A DNA stretch of 64,000 nt from Kribbella caucasensis (GTDB lineage Bacteria > Actinomycetota > Actinomycetes > Propionibacteriales > Kribbellaceae), in assembly GCF_004361855.1 (NCBI RefSeq), contig NZ_SNWQ01000002.1, forward strand, positions 372,001 to 436,000. The letters run 5' to 3'. The notes under the pieces were generated by a model. That model saw only the letters and a list, made by a program, of their open reading frames with translations, did no database searches and was not told the DNA's origin. Below, piece by piece: positions 35,581-44,504 of this stretch. How positions within the stretch are numbered: the first letter of the stretch is position 1; every line of letters starts with the position of its first letter. Both the position numbers and the translations under genes were made by a program.

Positions 35581-36342
35581 ATGGAGCTTCCGGTCACGTC
35601 GTACGGCGAGAGTGGTACGCCGGTCGTGGTGATGCACGGGTTGTTCGGATCCGGCCGGAACTGGATGACGGCCGCCCGTAGGCTGGCCGATTCGCACAGG
35701 GTGTTCGCCTTCGACCTGCGCAACCACGGCAGCTCGCCGCACGTACCGACGATGAGCTACCCGGAGATGGCCGAGGACGTCAGGGAGACGATCGCCGGCC
35801 TCGGAGTCGGCCCGGTCGCCCTGGTCGGCCACTCGATGGGCGGCAAGACCGCGATGCTCACCGCGCTCACCCATCCTGAGGTCGTCGAGCGCCTCATCGT
35901 CGTCGACGCCGCCCCGGTCGCCTACCCGCCGGCCTTCGTCGAATACGCCAAGGCGATGCGCTCCGCCGATCTCACCAACATCAAGCGGCGGGCCGACGTG
36001 GATGCCCAGCTCGTCGACGCGGTCGAGTCGCCCGGCACCCGCGCGTTCCTGTTGCAGAACCTGATCCTCGATGAGTCCGGTGCCCGCTGGCGCCCCAACC
36101 TCGAGGTGATCGAGGCCGCCCTCCCCGCCATCTCCGGCTGGCCCGACGTCACCGGCACCTACACCGGCCCCACCCTCTTCATCTACGGCGGCAAGTCCGA
36201 CTACGTCCGCGCCGACCACCGCCCCACCATCCAGTCCTACTTCCCCCAAGCCCAGTACGCCGAAATCCCCGAAGCCGGCCACTGGGTCCACGCCGAACGC
36301 CTGGACGACTTCCTAACCACCCTCACCCCCTTCCTCACCTGA
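35581..36342 (+). CDS. Alpha/beta hydrolase, YbfF-like esterase
   Basis: A 253-residue cytoplasmic alpha/beta hydrolase. The oxyanion segment is MHGLFGSGRNW, the nucleophile Ser85 lies in VGHSMGGKTA, and the distal His in EAGHWVHAER; the acid is probably the Asp in GGKSDYV. DLRNHGSSPH is typical of the YbfF/ABHD11 group, which hydrolyse short acyl esters and thioesters. GGGAAGG precedes the ATG. The substrate is unknown. Confidence 0.87.
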   Translation: MELPVTSYGESGTPVVVMHGLFGSGRNWMTAARRLADSHRVFAFDLRNHGSSPHVPTMSYPEMAEDVRETIAGLGVGPVALVGHSMGGKTAMLTALTHPEVVERLIVVDAAPVAYPPAFVEYAKAMRSADLTNIKRRADVDAQLVDAVESPGTRAFLLQNLILDESGARWRPNLEVIEAALPAISGWPDVTGTYTGPTLFIYGGKSDYVRADHRPTIQSYFPQAQYAEIPEAGHWVHAERLDDFLTTLTPFLT

Positions 36343-36556
36343 GGGGCCTGTACCGATCGACATGAGGTAGTCCCCCGCTCGACAGCCCTCCACGCCTGAA
36401 ACCCACCAACCGAACGCCTCGACCACCGACCACCTCATGTCCATATGCACGCCAGCCGCCTGAGGCCAAGGGTGCTGAGGTTAGGCGTTGCCGGATTGGG
36501 GCGGGATTGGGTAAATTTCCTTCCGACCGTTGTTGGTGGTTCGGAGGTGGGTGACT
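36343..36556. other. Intergenic gap with a long-range inverted repeat
   Basis: The 214-bp gap contains GACATGAGGT (36359-36368) and its exact complement ACCTCATGTC (36432-36441), 63 bp apart. Such spacing is too long for a simple terminator loop and could be chance, a looped operator or an old insertion scar. GGAGG at 36543-36547 belongs to the next gene. Confidence 0.4.
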
Positions 36557-37249
36557 GTGCGGAGATCCGTGCTTGCTGTTGGGGCGCATATCGGGGACAT
36601 GGACCTGGCGGCCGGGGCGGTGCTGGCGCAGTTGGTGCTTGAAGGGGCGAACGTGACGCTGGTGGCCTTGACGCCGGGGGAGCGGGGGCATCCGCGGTTG
36701 TCGCCGGCGGAGTACAAGCGGCAGAAGGTCGCCGAGGGGGAGGCATTCGCGACCGCGATCGGCGCGGACTTCATGGTGCTGGGGCACAGCGAGGGGTTCC
36801 TGCCCGACACCGATGAGGCGGCGCTGGAGCTGGCCACGATCATCCGGGAGAAGCAGCCGGACACCGTGATCACGCACTGGAAGCACAGCCGGCTGCGCGA
36901 TCACGTACACGCCGCGAGGCTCACCGAACGAGCCCGGTACCTGGCCGATCTCCCGATGGATCACGAGCTGCCACGGCACGCCGTACGGACGTTCCTGTAC
37001 GCCGAGAACGCGGAGGACATGGAGTCCTTCGAACCGTCGGCGTACGTGCCGGTGCCGGACGAGGCGTTCTATCGGTGGGTCAGCGCGATCCGGCACCAGG
37101 CGTTCGCGCGGGGCGAGACCGACGGGTTCCGGTACATCGACTACTACACGGCGCTGATGACGATGCGCGGGTGCCTGGCCGGGTACCCGCGAGCCTGCGC
37201 CTTCGTCGACCCCAAGGGTCCGGAAGTGAGCAAGCTCGCGGGACCCTGA
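36557..37249 (+). CDS. PIG-L/LmbE-family deacetylase
   Basis: A 230-residue zinc deacetylase-fold protein. The metal motif that is AHPDDE in most members reads AHIGDMD here (His11, Asp14, Asp16), and the distal part is THWKHSRLRDHVHAARL with His116. The missing first Asp of PDD is unusual and may change metal binding or activity. PIG-L enzymes remove acetyl groups from GlcNAc-type substrates, as in mycothiol or antibiotic pathways. GTG at 36557 has GGAGG 9 nt upstream; GTG at 36551 is possible. It ends at a strong hairpin. Confidence 0.78.
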   Translation: MRRSVLAVGAHIGDMDLAAGAVLAQLVLEGANVTLVALTPGERGHPRLSPAEYKRQKVAEGEAFATAIGADFMVLGHSEGFLPDTDEAALELATIIREKQPDTVITHWKHSRLRDHVHAARLTERARYLADLPMDHELPRHAVRTFLYAENAEDMESFEPSAYVPVPDEAFYRWVSAIRHQAFARGETDGFRYIDYYTALMTMRGCLAGYPRACAFVDPKGPEVSKLAGP

Positions 37250-37258
37250 CGCCGACCG

Positions 37259-37287
37259 GCCGCCGGGACCTGTGGTGCCCCGGCGGC
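37259..37287. terminator. Bidirectional terminator hairpin
   Basis: GCCGCCGGG (37259-37267) pairs with CCCGGCGGC (37279-37287) across an 11-nt loop, between the convergent PIG-L and AI-2E-family genes. No U tract is present. Confidence 0.7.
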
Positions 37288-37297
37288 GTTGCGTGGG

Positions 37298-38782
37298 TCA
37301 GGAGGCGTCGGCCTTGCGGACCCAGACCTCGCGGATGATCAGCAGGATCGCGGCCGCGGTCGGGATCGCCAGCAGCGCGCCGACGACGCCGAGCAAGGCG
37401 CCACCGAGCAGCGCGGCGATCACCGTGACCGCGCCCGGGATGTCGACCGCGCGGCGCATGATCCGCGGCGCGACCACGTAGTTCTCGATCTGCTGGTAGA
37501 TGATCCCGTACGCGAGGCAGGCGACCCCGACCCAGAGCCCGTCGGTGAAACCGATCAGCGCGACGATGACGACACCGATCAGCCCACCGACCATCGGGAT
37601 GAACGCGGTGAACATCACCACGATCGCCAGCGCGACGGCGTACTCGCGCAGGCCTACGATCTGCAGGAAGACGAACATGAAGAACCCGGCGCACAACGCG
37701 ACCAGGAACTGACCGCTGACGTAGCCGCCGACCCGGTTGAGCACCTCGTCGCCGAGGATCGAGAACCGGGTCCGCCGGGTGGCCGGGACCAGGCTGTACG
37801 CCGCCCGCTTCACCGACGGCAGTGAGGCCAGGAAGTACAACGTCAGGATGAGGATCGTGAACGCCGAGAACAGCGCGTTCGCAACCACCCGGCCGACCCC
37901 GAGGACACCGCCGAACGCGCGCTGCGCCAGAGCGGGATCCTGGATGTACTCGGTGGCCTTGTCGATGAACTTGTAGCGATTGTTCAGCTCGTTCAGCGTC
38001 TCGGACTTGGTGAGCAGGTCGAAGTACTCGGGGGCGTTCCGGATCAGGCTGTTGATCTGGTCGGTGACGACCGGGACGATCGCGAAACCGACACCGGCGA
38101 CCGCGAGGATCATCAACAGGAACACCACGCCGACCGACAAACCGCGCTTCAGGCCGCGGCGCATGAACCACTCGACCAGCGGGTTCAGGCCGACAGCGAT
38201 GAACATCGACACGACCAGCAGGATCAGCACCGACTTGGCCTGGCCGAGCGCGTTCCACAGTCCCCACGCGACCAGTACGCCGAGGGCGGCGAAGAAGCCG
38301 AAGACGAACGGGTTGGAACGCCGCAACGGCGGACCGGGCGCACCCATGCCCACCGACGGGTGCCGCTCCTCGATCAGCATTTCGCTGACCAGATTCCCGT
38401 CCCGCTCCGCTTCCTCCTCGGCCTTCTCAGCCTCGTCCGCCGATTCGTCGGCGTGCTCGGCCGACACCTCCGCATGCTTCGCCGAGGCTTCAGCGTGGTC
38501 GGCCGACTCATCGGCGTCCTCGGCCGAGTCCTCCGCCTGATCCGCGGACGTCGCGGCTTGGCCGGCGGAGGTTTCGGCTTGTTCAGCGCGGGTTTCGGCC
38601 TTGTCGGCGGCGGCTTCGGCGTGCTCCGCCGCGGCCTTCGCCTGCTCGGCCGCCTCCTGCACGTCTGCGACCTGGGTGTCGGCGTCCTGCGACTCGGCGA
38701 CCTGGGTCTCGGCCCCGGCACTGCCGCCGGGGCCGCTGGTGTCCTGCGGTCGTTTGGAGTTGTCGTCGCCGGTAGGCGTCAC
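37298..38782 (-). CDS. AI-2E-family (PerM/UPF0118) membrane protein with an N-terminal alanine coil
   Basis: A 494-residue protein. Residues 148-494 form the AI-2E family membrane domain (about 8 helices; GLNPLVEWFMRRGLKRGLSV, FTAFIPMVGGLIGVV and IYQQIENYVVAPRIM are typical). Before it lies a cytoplasmic tail absent from most family members: residues 45-128 are twelve consecutive heptads, nearly all of the form A-x-x-A-x-x-x (AEHAEAA, ADKAETR, AEQAETS and so on), an alanine-coil pattern. The GTG start overlaps the stop of the upstream coiled-coil gene (GTGA), so the two are made together. Transport substrate is unknown. The tail suggests docking onto the co-encoded filament-like protein. Confidence 0.85.
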   Translation of the reverse strand: MTPTGDDNSKRPQDTSGPGGSAGAETQVAESQDADTQVADVQEAAEQAKAAAEHAEAAADKAETRAEQAETSAGQAATSADQAEDSAEDADESADHAEASAKHAEVSAEHADESADEAEKAEEEAERDGNLVSEMLIEERHPSVGMGAPGPPLRRSNPFVFGFFAALGVLVAWGLWNALGQAKSVLILLVVSMFIAVGLNPLVEWFMRRGLKRGLSVGVVFLLMILAVAGVGFAIVPVVTDQINSLIRNAPEYFDLLTKSETLNELNNRYKFIDKATEYIQDPALAQRAFGGVLGVGRVVANALFSAFTILILTLYFLASLPSVKRAAYSLVPATRRTRFSILGDEVLNRVGGYVSGQFLVALCAGFFMFVFLQIVGLREYAVALAIVVMFTAFIPMVGGLIGVVIVALIGFTDGLWVGVACLAYGIIYQQIENYVVAPRIMRRAVDIPGAVTVIAALLGGALLGVVGALLAIPTAAAILLIIREVWVRKADAS

Positions 38783-40551
38783 GGCCGATCCTTCGTGGAC
38801 TGCTCGTCCTCGTCGGCCTTGACATCAGCGTCGGCGGTGCCCTTGTCCTCAGCCTTGTCGTCAGCCTTGAACTCGGCCAGATCGCCGGGCTTGCCGTCCG
38901 TCTCGTCGGCCGCCTTCGCCTCCGGTTCCTCGGCTGCCTGCGGCTCCTCGTCCGACGCCGGCTTGAACGGGCTCTCGCCGCCCACCTTGGTGTCCTCGTT
39001 CATCAGGTCGTCGAGCCGGAACTCGTCGATCCTGGTCTCGTCCCGCCGCTCCTCGGGCTTGTCCAGCACCGCCGGATCCACCCGCAGGTCGGTGTCGATC
39101 CGGGTCTCGTCCACCCGCGCACTACCCGCACTGCTCCCGACGAACGGGCTCTCGCCGCTGAACACCGCGGCCGACGTCGGCGACGAGTCGCTGACCGGGG
39201 ACTCGGCCGGCTGGTACGACGAACCACTGCTCGACGGACCACTGCTCGACGGCGGAGCGTCGTACGCGGGCTCGCTGTACGTCGGCCCGGCGTGCGCGGT
39301 CGGCGCGGCGTACGAGCTCGGCGGCGGCGCGAACGGGCTGCTCTCGGCCGGTCGGCCGAAGCCACCGCCTTCCGTCGGCCGGTCGAAGGGGCTGGTGCTC
39401 GACGGGCCGGCGACCGGCGGCGTCGAAGGCAGCGGGTTCGTGGACAGCGGGCTCGGGGCGGCCGGGGGAGTGCTGAACGGGCTGTACGCCGGGGCCGCGG
39501 TCTCCGAGTCGAGCTCGGCGGCCTGGCGGGCGATGTTGCTGGCGATGTCGTTCAGGCCGGCGATCTGGGCCAGGATGCCGTCCCGGCGCTTGGCCAGCCG
39601 CTCGGTCTCGCGGGCGATGATCGTGCGGGATCGCTCGGCCTCGTCGGCGGAGCTGGCCAGCTCGGCCTCGGCCCGGGTCCGCGCGGCGGTCAGCACCTGC
39701 TCGGCCTCGCGGCGGGACCGGGTCAGCGTCCGCTCGGCCGACTCCTCGGCCTCCTGGCGGATCTTCCGCGCCTGCTCGGTGGCCTCGGCGACCCGGCGCT
39801 CGGACTGCTCGGCGGCCTCGCGCATCTGGGTGGTCAGGTTGTCGGTGTCGGCCGCGATCTGCTGGTGCTTGTCGGCCAGCTCTTTGGCCTGCTGCTCGCG
39901 CTCGTCGGCGAGCCGGGCGCGCAGGGCGGCGGACTCGCGCTGGATCGCGGTGCGGATCTTCTCCGCCTCGTGCAGCGCGCCGTTCTTCAGCGTGCTGGCC
40001 TGCGACTCGGCGGTCAGCTGCAGCTGCTCGGCCTTGCGGCGGGCGGCCGCGAGCACCTCGGCGGACTCGGTGTCGGCGGTACGGCGGATCTCGGCGGCGT
40101 CGCCCTCGGCGCTGCGGCGCAGACTGTCGGCCTCGTTCAGCGCGACGGTGCGGATGTCCTCGGCCTCCCGCTCACCGGTCGCGCGGACCGCGGCCGCTTC
40201 CTTGGCCGCGGTCGAACGCAGCTCCTCGGCCTCGCGCTTGGCCTCCTCCAGCGCCTCGGACGCCTGGTCCGTGGCGAGCCGGAGGATCTGCGCGGCGCGG
40301 TCGCCGAGCCCGGCGTACGACGGGTTGGCGCTGGCCTCGAGCTGGCGCTTCGCCTCGTCCAGCTGGCGCTGCAGCGGGGCGTGACCGGACTGGAGCTCGT
40401 CGACCCGGTTGCGCGCGTCGGCGAGCTGCGCCTCGAGCGCGCGGACGTAGTCGTCCACTGCATGTTTGTCGTATCCGCGGCGCGCGACGGGGAAGCCCCC
40501 GGCAGCGGTCGCCGTACGGTCGAAGAACGGCAGGCTCGACTCGTCAGGCAT
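38779..40551 (-). CDS. DivIVA/FilP-like coiled-coil cytoskeletal protein
   Basis: A 590-residue protein. Residues 18-43 (GGFPVARRGYDKHAVDDYV...) match the short N-terminal DivIVA-type element of actinobacterial FilP/Scy/DivIVA proteins. Residues 40-345 are an unbroken, Ala/Glu/Arg-rich coiled coil. Residues 350-490 are a Ser/Pro-rich disordered stretch with SSS-GPSSSG runs, and 490-590 are highly acidic. This is the build of intermediate-filament-like polar growth or cell-shape proteins. The ATG at 40551 begins MPDESSLPFFDRT. A 10-bp palindrome GGTGTACACC (40630-40639) lies in its promoter gap. The gene is translationally coupled to the AI-2E-family gene. A role in polarity is inferred. Confidence 0.8.
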   Translation of the reverse strand: MPDESSLPFFDRTATAAGGFPVARRGYDKHAVDDYVRALEAQLADARNRVDELQSGHAPLQRQLDEAKRQLEASANPSYAGLGDRAAQILRLATDQASEALEEAKREAEELRSTAAKEAAAVRATGEREAEDIRTVALNEADSLRRSAEGDAAEIRRTADTESAEVLAAARRKAEQLQLTAESQASTLKNGALHEAEKIRTAIQRESAALRARLADEREQQAKELADKHQQIAADTDNLTTQMREAAEQSERRVAEATEQARKIRQEAEESAERTLTRSRREAEQVLTAARTRAEAELASSADEAERSRTIIARETERLAKRRDGILAQIAGLNDIASNIARQAAELDSETAAPAYSPFSTPPAAPSPLSTNPLPSTPPVAGPSSTSPFDRPTEGGGFGRPAESSPFAPPPSSYAAPTAHAGPTYSEPAYDAPPSSSGPSSSGSSYQPAESPVSDSSPTSAAVFSGESPFVGSSAGSARVDETRIDTDLRVDPAVLDKPEERRDETRIDEFRLDDLMNEDTKVGGESPFKPASDEEPQAAEEPEAKAADETDGKPGDLAEFKADDKAEDKGTADADVKADEDEQSTKDRP

Positions 40552-40683
40552 CCCTGAGTGTCCCTTCTGGCGGCTCGGTTGAATCCCCCAGCGTAAGCCT
40601 GTCAGAACACGGGGGCGCACACCTAACCGGGTGTACACCTGGTACTACGTTCCGCTGGTTGCGGGCGGCGGGGATGCCCGGGG

Positions 40684-42015
40684 TCAGCGGTTGCGGAAGC
40701 GGTTGATCTGGGGTTCGTGGGCGGCCCGGAGTTCGGGGTTGCTGATGCCGAGGCCTTCGGTCGGGGCGAGGGTGAGGACGGCGACCTTGCCCTGGTGCAG
40801 GTTGCGGTGGACGTCGTACGCCGCCTGCGCGGTCTCCTCGAGCGGGTAGACCCGGCTGACCGTGGGGTGGACCATGCCCTTGGCGATCAGCCGGTTGGCC
40901 TCCCATGCCTCGCGGTAGTTGGCGAAGTGCGAGCCGATGATCCGCTTCAGGTTCATCCACAAGTAGCGGTTGTCGTACTCGTGCATGTAGCCCGACGTCG
41001 ACGCGCAGGTGACGATCGTGCCGCCCCGCCGGGCGACGTACACGGACGCGCCGAAGGTCTCGCGGCCCGGGTGCTCGAAGACGATGTCCGGGTCGTCGCC
41101 GCCGGTCAGGTCCCGGATCCGGGCGCCGAACCGCTTCCACTCCTTCGGGTCCTGGGTGTGTTCGTCGGACCAGAACTTGTACCCCTCCGCCGACCGATCG
41201 ATGATCAGCTCGGCACCCATCGCCCGGCAGATCTCCGCCTTCTCCGGCGACGACACCACGCAGACCGGGATCGCCCCGCCGTTCAGCGCGAACTGGGTCG
41301 CGTAGGAACCGAGTCCGCCCGACGCTCCCCAGACCAGGACCACGTCGCCCTGCTTCATGTTGGCGCCGTTCGCCGACACGAGCTGCCGGTACGCCGTACT
41401 GTTCACCAGTCCCGGCGACGCGGCCTCTTCCCAGGTCAGGTGTTCCGGCTTCGGCATCAACTGGTTCGACTTGACCAGCGCGAGCTCGGCCAGGCCACCG
41501 AAGTTGGTCTCGAATCCCCAGATCCGCTGCTCCGAGTCGAGCATGGTGTCGTTGTGCCCGTCGGGCGACTCCAGCTCCACGGACAGGCAGTGCGCGACCA
41601 CCTCGTCGCCGGGCTTCCAGGCGTTCACACCGGGCCCGGTTCGCAGGACGACGCCGGCCAGGTCCGATCCGACCACGTGATACGGCAGGTCGTGTCGCGC
41701 GGTCAGCGGTGAGAGCTTGCCGTACCGCTTTAGGAACGCGAACGTCGAGACCGGTTCGAAGATCGACGTCCAGACGGTGTTGTAGTTGATCGCGCTCGCC
41801 ATCACAGCGACCAGGGCCTCGCCGGGACCGAGCTCCGGGGTCGGTACGTCCTCGAGATGGAGGCTCTTGCGCGGATCCTTCTCCTTCGTGCTCAGCCCCT
41901 CGAACATCGTCGACTCGTCGGCGTGCACAGTGATCCCGCGGTAGTGGTCGGGTACCGGGAGCTCACCGACGGCGGCACTGTCACCGGCGAGGATCGCGTC
42001 GAGGATCTGCTTCAC
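40684..42015 (-). CDS. ccr: Crotonyl-CoA carboxylase/reductase
   Basis: A 443-residue medium-chain dehydrogenase/reductase that converts crotonyl-CoA, CO2 and NADPH to (2S)-ethylmalonyl-CoA. The four residues reported to hold CO2 in the Kitasatospora enzyme (Asn81, Phe170, Glu171, His365) are matched here at a constant offset of two: Asn79 (NYNT), Phe168-Glu169 (WGFETN) and His363 (GSHFANY). The NADPH fold shows VWGASGGLGSYA. The GTG at 42015 has GGAGG 7 nt upstream; the longer upstream reading frame is not homologous. It feeds the ethylmalonyl-CoA mutase encoded at 4056 and supplies ethylmalonyl-CoA for polyketides. Confidence 0.95.
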   Translation of the reverse strand: MKQILDAILAGDSAAVGELPVPDHYRGITVHADESTMFEGLSTKEKDPRKSLHLEDVPTPELGPGEALVAVMASAINYNTVWTSIFEPVSTFAFLKRYGKLSPLTARHDLPYHVVGSDLAGVVLRTGPGVNAWKPGDEVVAHCLSVELESPDGHNDTMLDSEQRIWGFETNFGGLAELALVKSNQLMPKPEHLTWEEAASPGLVNSTAYRQLVSANGANMKQGDVVLVWGASGGLGSYATQFALNGGAIPVCVVSSPEKAEICRAMGAELIIDRSAEGYKFWSDEHTQDPKEWKRFGARIRDLTGGDDPDIVFEHPGRETFGASVYVARRGGTIVTCASTSGYMHEYDNRYLWMNLKRIIGSHFANYREAWEANRLIAKGMVHPTVSRVYPLEETAQAAYDVHRNLHQGKVAVLTLAPTEGLGISNPELRAAHEPQINRFRNR

Positions 42016-42171
42016 GTCAAAACCTCCAGGAACGGCGGTCGGTGAGCGGAACTTACCGTCGAGTATGCCCGCGTGGCTGTGCCTTGTGACACAGTTCGGG
42101 GCCGGTGAGACGACCGTCACTTTTCCAGTCCACCGAAGCTACTGGTCTTATGCCGTGGTTGGCCTTCGATG

Positions 42172-43074
42172 TCAACGTGACCAGGTGTGCAGGCGGACCT
42201 CGGTGAAGTCGTCGCCGGACCTCAGCTGGACCAGGTCGCAGAGCTGGTTGGCCAGCCAGACCCCGCGACCGCCGAGCCGGTCGACCGGAGGCAGGACGCG
42301 TCCGACCAGCAGGTCGTCGATCCGCCCGTGGTCGGCGACGTCGCAGATCAGCGCGCCGTCTTCGAGCCACCAGGAAGCCGTACCGCGTCCTCCGCCGAAG
42401 CGGACGCTGTTCGTGCAGATCTCGTGCAGCGCCAACTCCAGATCGTCGGCCCGGTCGTTGGACAGCCCCGCAGCCCGCGCCGCCGCGTTCGCACGGCGCC
42501 GTACGTCGCCCAGCTCGGCGAGCCCGAACTCCATCCGCTCCGCGTGATCCGGTACGCCGGGCAGCGGCGTACGGAACGTTGTCTCGGCGTCCGCCCGGGC
42601 TGCATCGCCGGAGGTGTGCGACTCGACCTCGACCGCCGCCGCATACGAGCACAGGAGCCGGAACGAGTCGGCGTCCTGGAACGCCACGTCCTGGAGGAGC
42701 TCATGCAGCACGACCTCGGTCAGCTCGGCCTTGGTCCGCCCCTGGTATGCCGGTTCGGCGAGCCCGCGCATCGGGATGCCAGGGGCCTGGTCGAGCAGCT
42801 TGCGCCAGAGCGGGATCAGCCGGGCCGGGTTGCGGCCGAGCTGGGCGATGTCGAGGAAGACCACGTGGGCCGCCGCGCCGCCGAGCTCCTTGCGCAGGAT
42901 GCTGTTCCAGCTCTCGGGCAGGGCGGCCACGACCGTCTCACCGGCGGCCAGTCCGTCGTGGAGGTACGGCGCCGCCTGGCGAACGAAGTCCTCGTCGCTG
43001 GTGTAGACGAAGGCGTCGTGCTGGAACCTGGCAGGCAGTTGGTGCGGAGCATCGGTGGCGCTCTCGATCAGCAC
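42172..43074 (-). CDS. RsbA-like regulator: MEDS domain plus HATPase anti-sigma domain
   Basis: A 300-residue two-domain protein. Residues 10-165 are a MEDS (MEthanogen/methylotroph DcmR sensory) domain (FQHDAFVYTSDEDFVRQAAP, GLAAGETVVAALPESW). Residues 185-295 are a SpoIIAB/RsbW-type HATPase (LELALHEICTNSVRFGGG, DHGRIDDLLVG, GGRGVWLANQLCDLV). It should bind or phosphorylate a sigma factor or STAS partner in response to a ligand at the MEDS domain. The GTG start follows TAATCT by 6 nt, a clear leaderless pattern. It is separated from ccr by 156 bp. Confidence 0.85.
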   Translation of the reverse strand: MLIESATDAPHQLPARFQHDAFVYTSDEDFVRQAAPYLHDGLAAGETVVAALPESWNSILRKELGGAAAHVVFLDIAQLGRNPARLIPLWRKLLDQAPGIPMRGLAEPAYQGRTKAELTEVVLHELLQDVAFQDADSFRLLCSYAAAVEVESHTSGDAARADAETTFRTPLPGVPDHAERMEFGLAELGDVRRRANAAARAAGLSNDRADDLELALHEICTNSVRFGGGRGTASWWLEDGALICDVADHGRIDDLLVGRVLPPVDRLGGRGVWLANQLCDLVQLRSGDDFTEVRLHTWSR

Positions 43075-43140
43075 CCCAACAGATTAGCTCCGCACTCACA
43101 CGTTGTGACCAGTTTCGGCGAGTTTTGCCAATATTGTTAC

Positions 43141-43584
43141 TCAGTGTGAGTGGGCGGGTTCGACGAGTTCCACCAGAACGCCGCCCGCGGACTTCGGGTG
43201 GATGAAGTTCACCCGGGAGCCGGCCGTGCCGCGCCGCGGCTCGTCGTACAGCAACACCACACCGCGGTCGCGCAGGATCGCGGACACCTCGTCGAGGTCG
43301 CGGACCCGGTAGGCCAGCTGCTGGATGCCGGGGCCGGATCGGTCGAGGAACTTCGCGATCGGGGAGTCGTCAGACAGCGGCGCGAGCAACTGGATCGACG
43401 AACCGGAACCGCCGACCGAGAGCATCGCCTCCCGAACGCCCTGCTCCTCGTTGGTCTCCTCGTGGTCGACCGTCATCCCGAACGTCTCGGCGTAGAACCG
43501 GACCGCCTCGTCGAAATCAGCCACGGCGATGCCGACGTGGTCGATCGCCTCGAAAAGGGTCTTGGTGGCGGTCAAGTGGTCCAT
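43141..43584 (-). CDS. mce: Methylmalonyl-CoA/ethylmalonyl-CoA epimerase
   Basis: A 147-residue VOC-fold epimerase that interconverts the 2R and 2S forms of methylmalonyl-CoA and often ethylmalonyl-CoA. It shows AIDHVGIAVADFDEAVRFY (first metal His), SSIQLLAPLSDDSPIAKFL (Gln ligand), GPGIQQLAYRV and the C-terminal GVLVELVEP (Glu ligand). The position that is a metal-binding His in the Propionibacterium enzyme (GIHH) appears as Gln. The ATG at 43584 has only a weak ribosome binding site. It sits close to the thiolase and meaB genes, which belong to the same pathway. Confidence 0.9.
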   Translation of the reverse strand: MDHLTATKTLFEAIDHVGIAVADFDEAVRFYAETFGMTVDHEETNEEQGVREAMLSVGGSGSSIQLLAPLSDDSPIAKFLDRSGPGIQQLAYRVRDLDEVSAILRDRGVVLLYDEPRRGTAGSRVNFIHPKSAGGVLVELVEPAHSH

Positions 43585-43652
43585 GCCGCCAGAGTGGCCC
43601 AACCTGTTGTTGGACGCCATGGAAAGTGGCCGATGCGACACTGGTTGATTCC

Positions 43653-44504
43653 ATGAACGTGACGAACGACATCTACCGGCTGCTGCTCGGGCCGTCCTGG
43701 TCGCGAGTCGCCTCGGCACGGCTGGAGGCGGCCGTGGGTGACCGCGTCGTCCTGGTCACCGGTGCGTCGTCCGGGATCGGCGCCCGTACTGCGGAACTGC
43801 TGGCTGGTGCCGGCGCGAACGTACTGCTCGCCGCCCGGCGGGTTGACGAGTTGACCGTTGTCGCCGACCGGATCATGGCGGCCGGCGGGCGGGCGTCGGC
43901 GTACCGGGTCGATCTGGCCGAGCCGGCGGAGGTGGACCGGCTGGTCGAGGAGGTGCTCGCGGATCACGGCCGGGTCGATGTGGTCGTGAACAACGCGGGC
44001 AAGTCGATCCGGCGATCGCTGGCCGACACCGCCGATCGGTTCCACGACGTGACCCGGACGAACGCGGTCAACTACCTCGGTCCGGTGCGGCTGGTGTCGG
44101 GATTGCTGCCGCAGATGCGGGCGCGGGGCGGCGGTCACGTCGTCAATGTGAGCTCGTTGACGGTGGATCTGCCGTCGGCGCATTGGGCCGTCTACACGGC
44201 TTCCAAGGCGGCGTTCGAAGCTTGGTTGCGGTGTGTGGCGCCGGAGATCCGGGTGGACGGGGTGGCGACGACGTCGATCCATTTTCCCTTGGTACACACG
44301 GCGATGAGCGCGCCGACGTACAGCACGAGGCTGCCCGGGTTGACGGTGGACGGGGCGGCGGAGGTGATCGGGCGGGCGCTCGTGTACCGGCCGCGGGTGC
44401 TGATCCCGTGGTGGGTGCGGCTGGCCGGGCTGGTCGCGGATGTTGCCCAAGGCCCCTATGAGGCGGGCCAGGCCCGGGTACTGCGGATCACCGGGAGGAC
44501 GTGA
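43653..44504 (+). CDS. Short-chain dehydrogenase/reductase
   Basis: A 283-residue classical SDR: cofactor motif VTGASSGIGARTAELL, NNAGKSI, catalytic Ser in VNVSSLTV and Y-x-x-x-K in YTASKAA. An N-terminal extension of about 28 residues (IYRLLLGPSWSRVASARLE) and a C-terminal hydrophobic stretch (VLIPWWVRLAGLVADVA) suggest membrane association. The stop overlaps the GTG/ATG of the acyl-CoA synthetase-like gene, so the pair probably acts on the same acyl or fatty substrate. The start is uncertain: an earlier GTG at 43626 is possible. Confidence 0.82.
   Translation: MNVTNDIYRLLLGPSWSRVASARLEAAVGDRVVLVTGASSGIGARTAELLAGAGANVLLAARRVDELTVVADRIMAAGGRASAYRVDLAEPAEVDRLVEEVLADHGRVDVVVNNAGKSIRRSLADTADRFHDVTRTNAVNYLGPVRLVSGLLPQMRARGGGHVVNVSSLTVDLPSAHWAVYTASKAAFEAWLRCVAPEIRVDGVATTSIHFPLVHTAMSAPTYSTRLPGLTVDGAAEVIGRALVYRPRVLIPWWVRLAGLVADVAQGPYEAGQARVLRITGRT

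Noticed and set aside
38360..40384. Ser/Ala-rich plus-strand open frame opposite the coiled-coil genes
   Set aside because: Complement of Ala/Glu-rich coiled-coil coding; no domain or start signal.
42016..42171. CTGTG-N8-CACAG inverted repeat upstream of ccr
   Set aside because: Short arms and no second copy; kept only as a note that ccr has a 156-bp control region.
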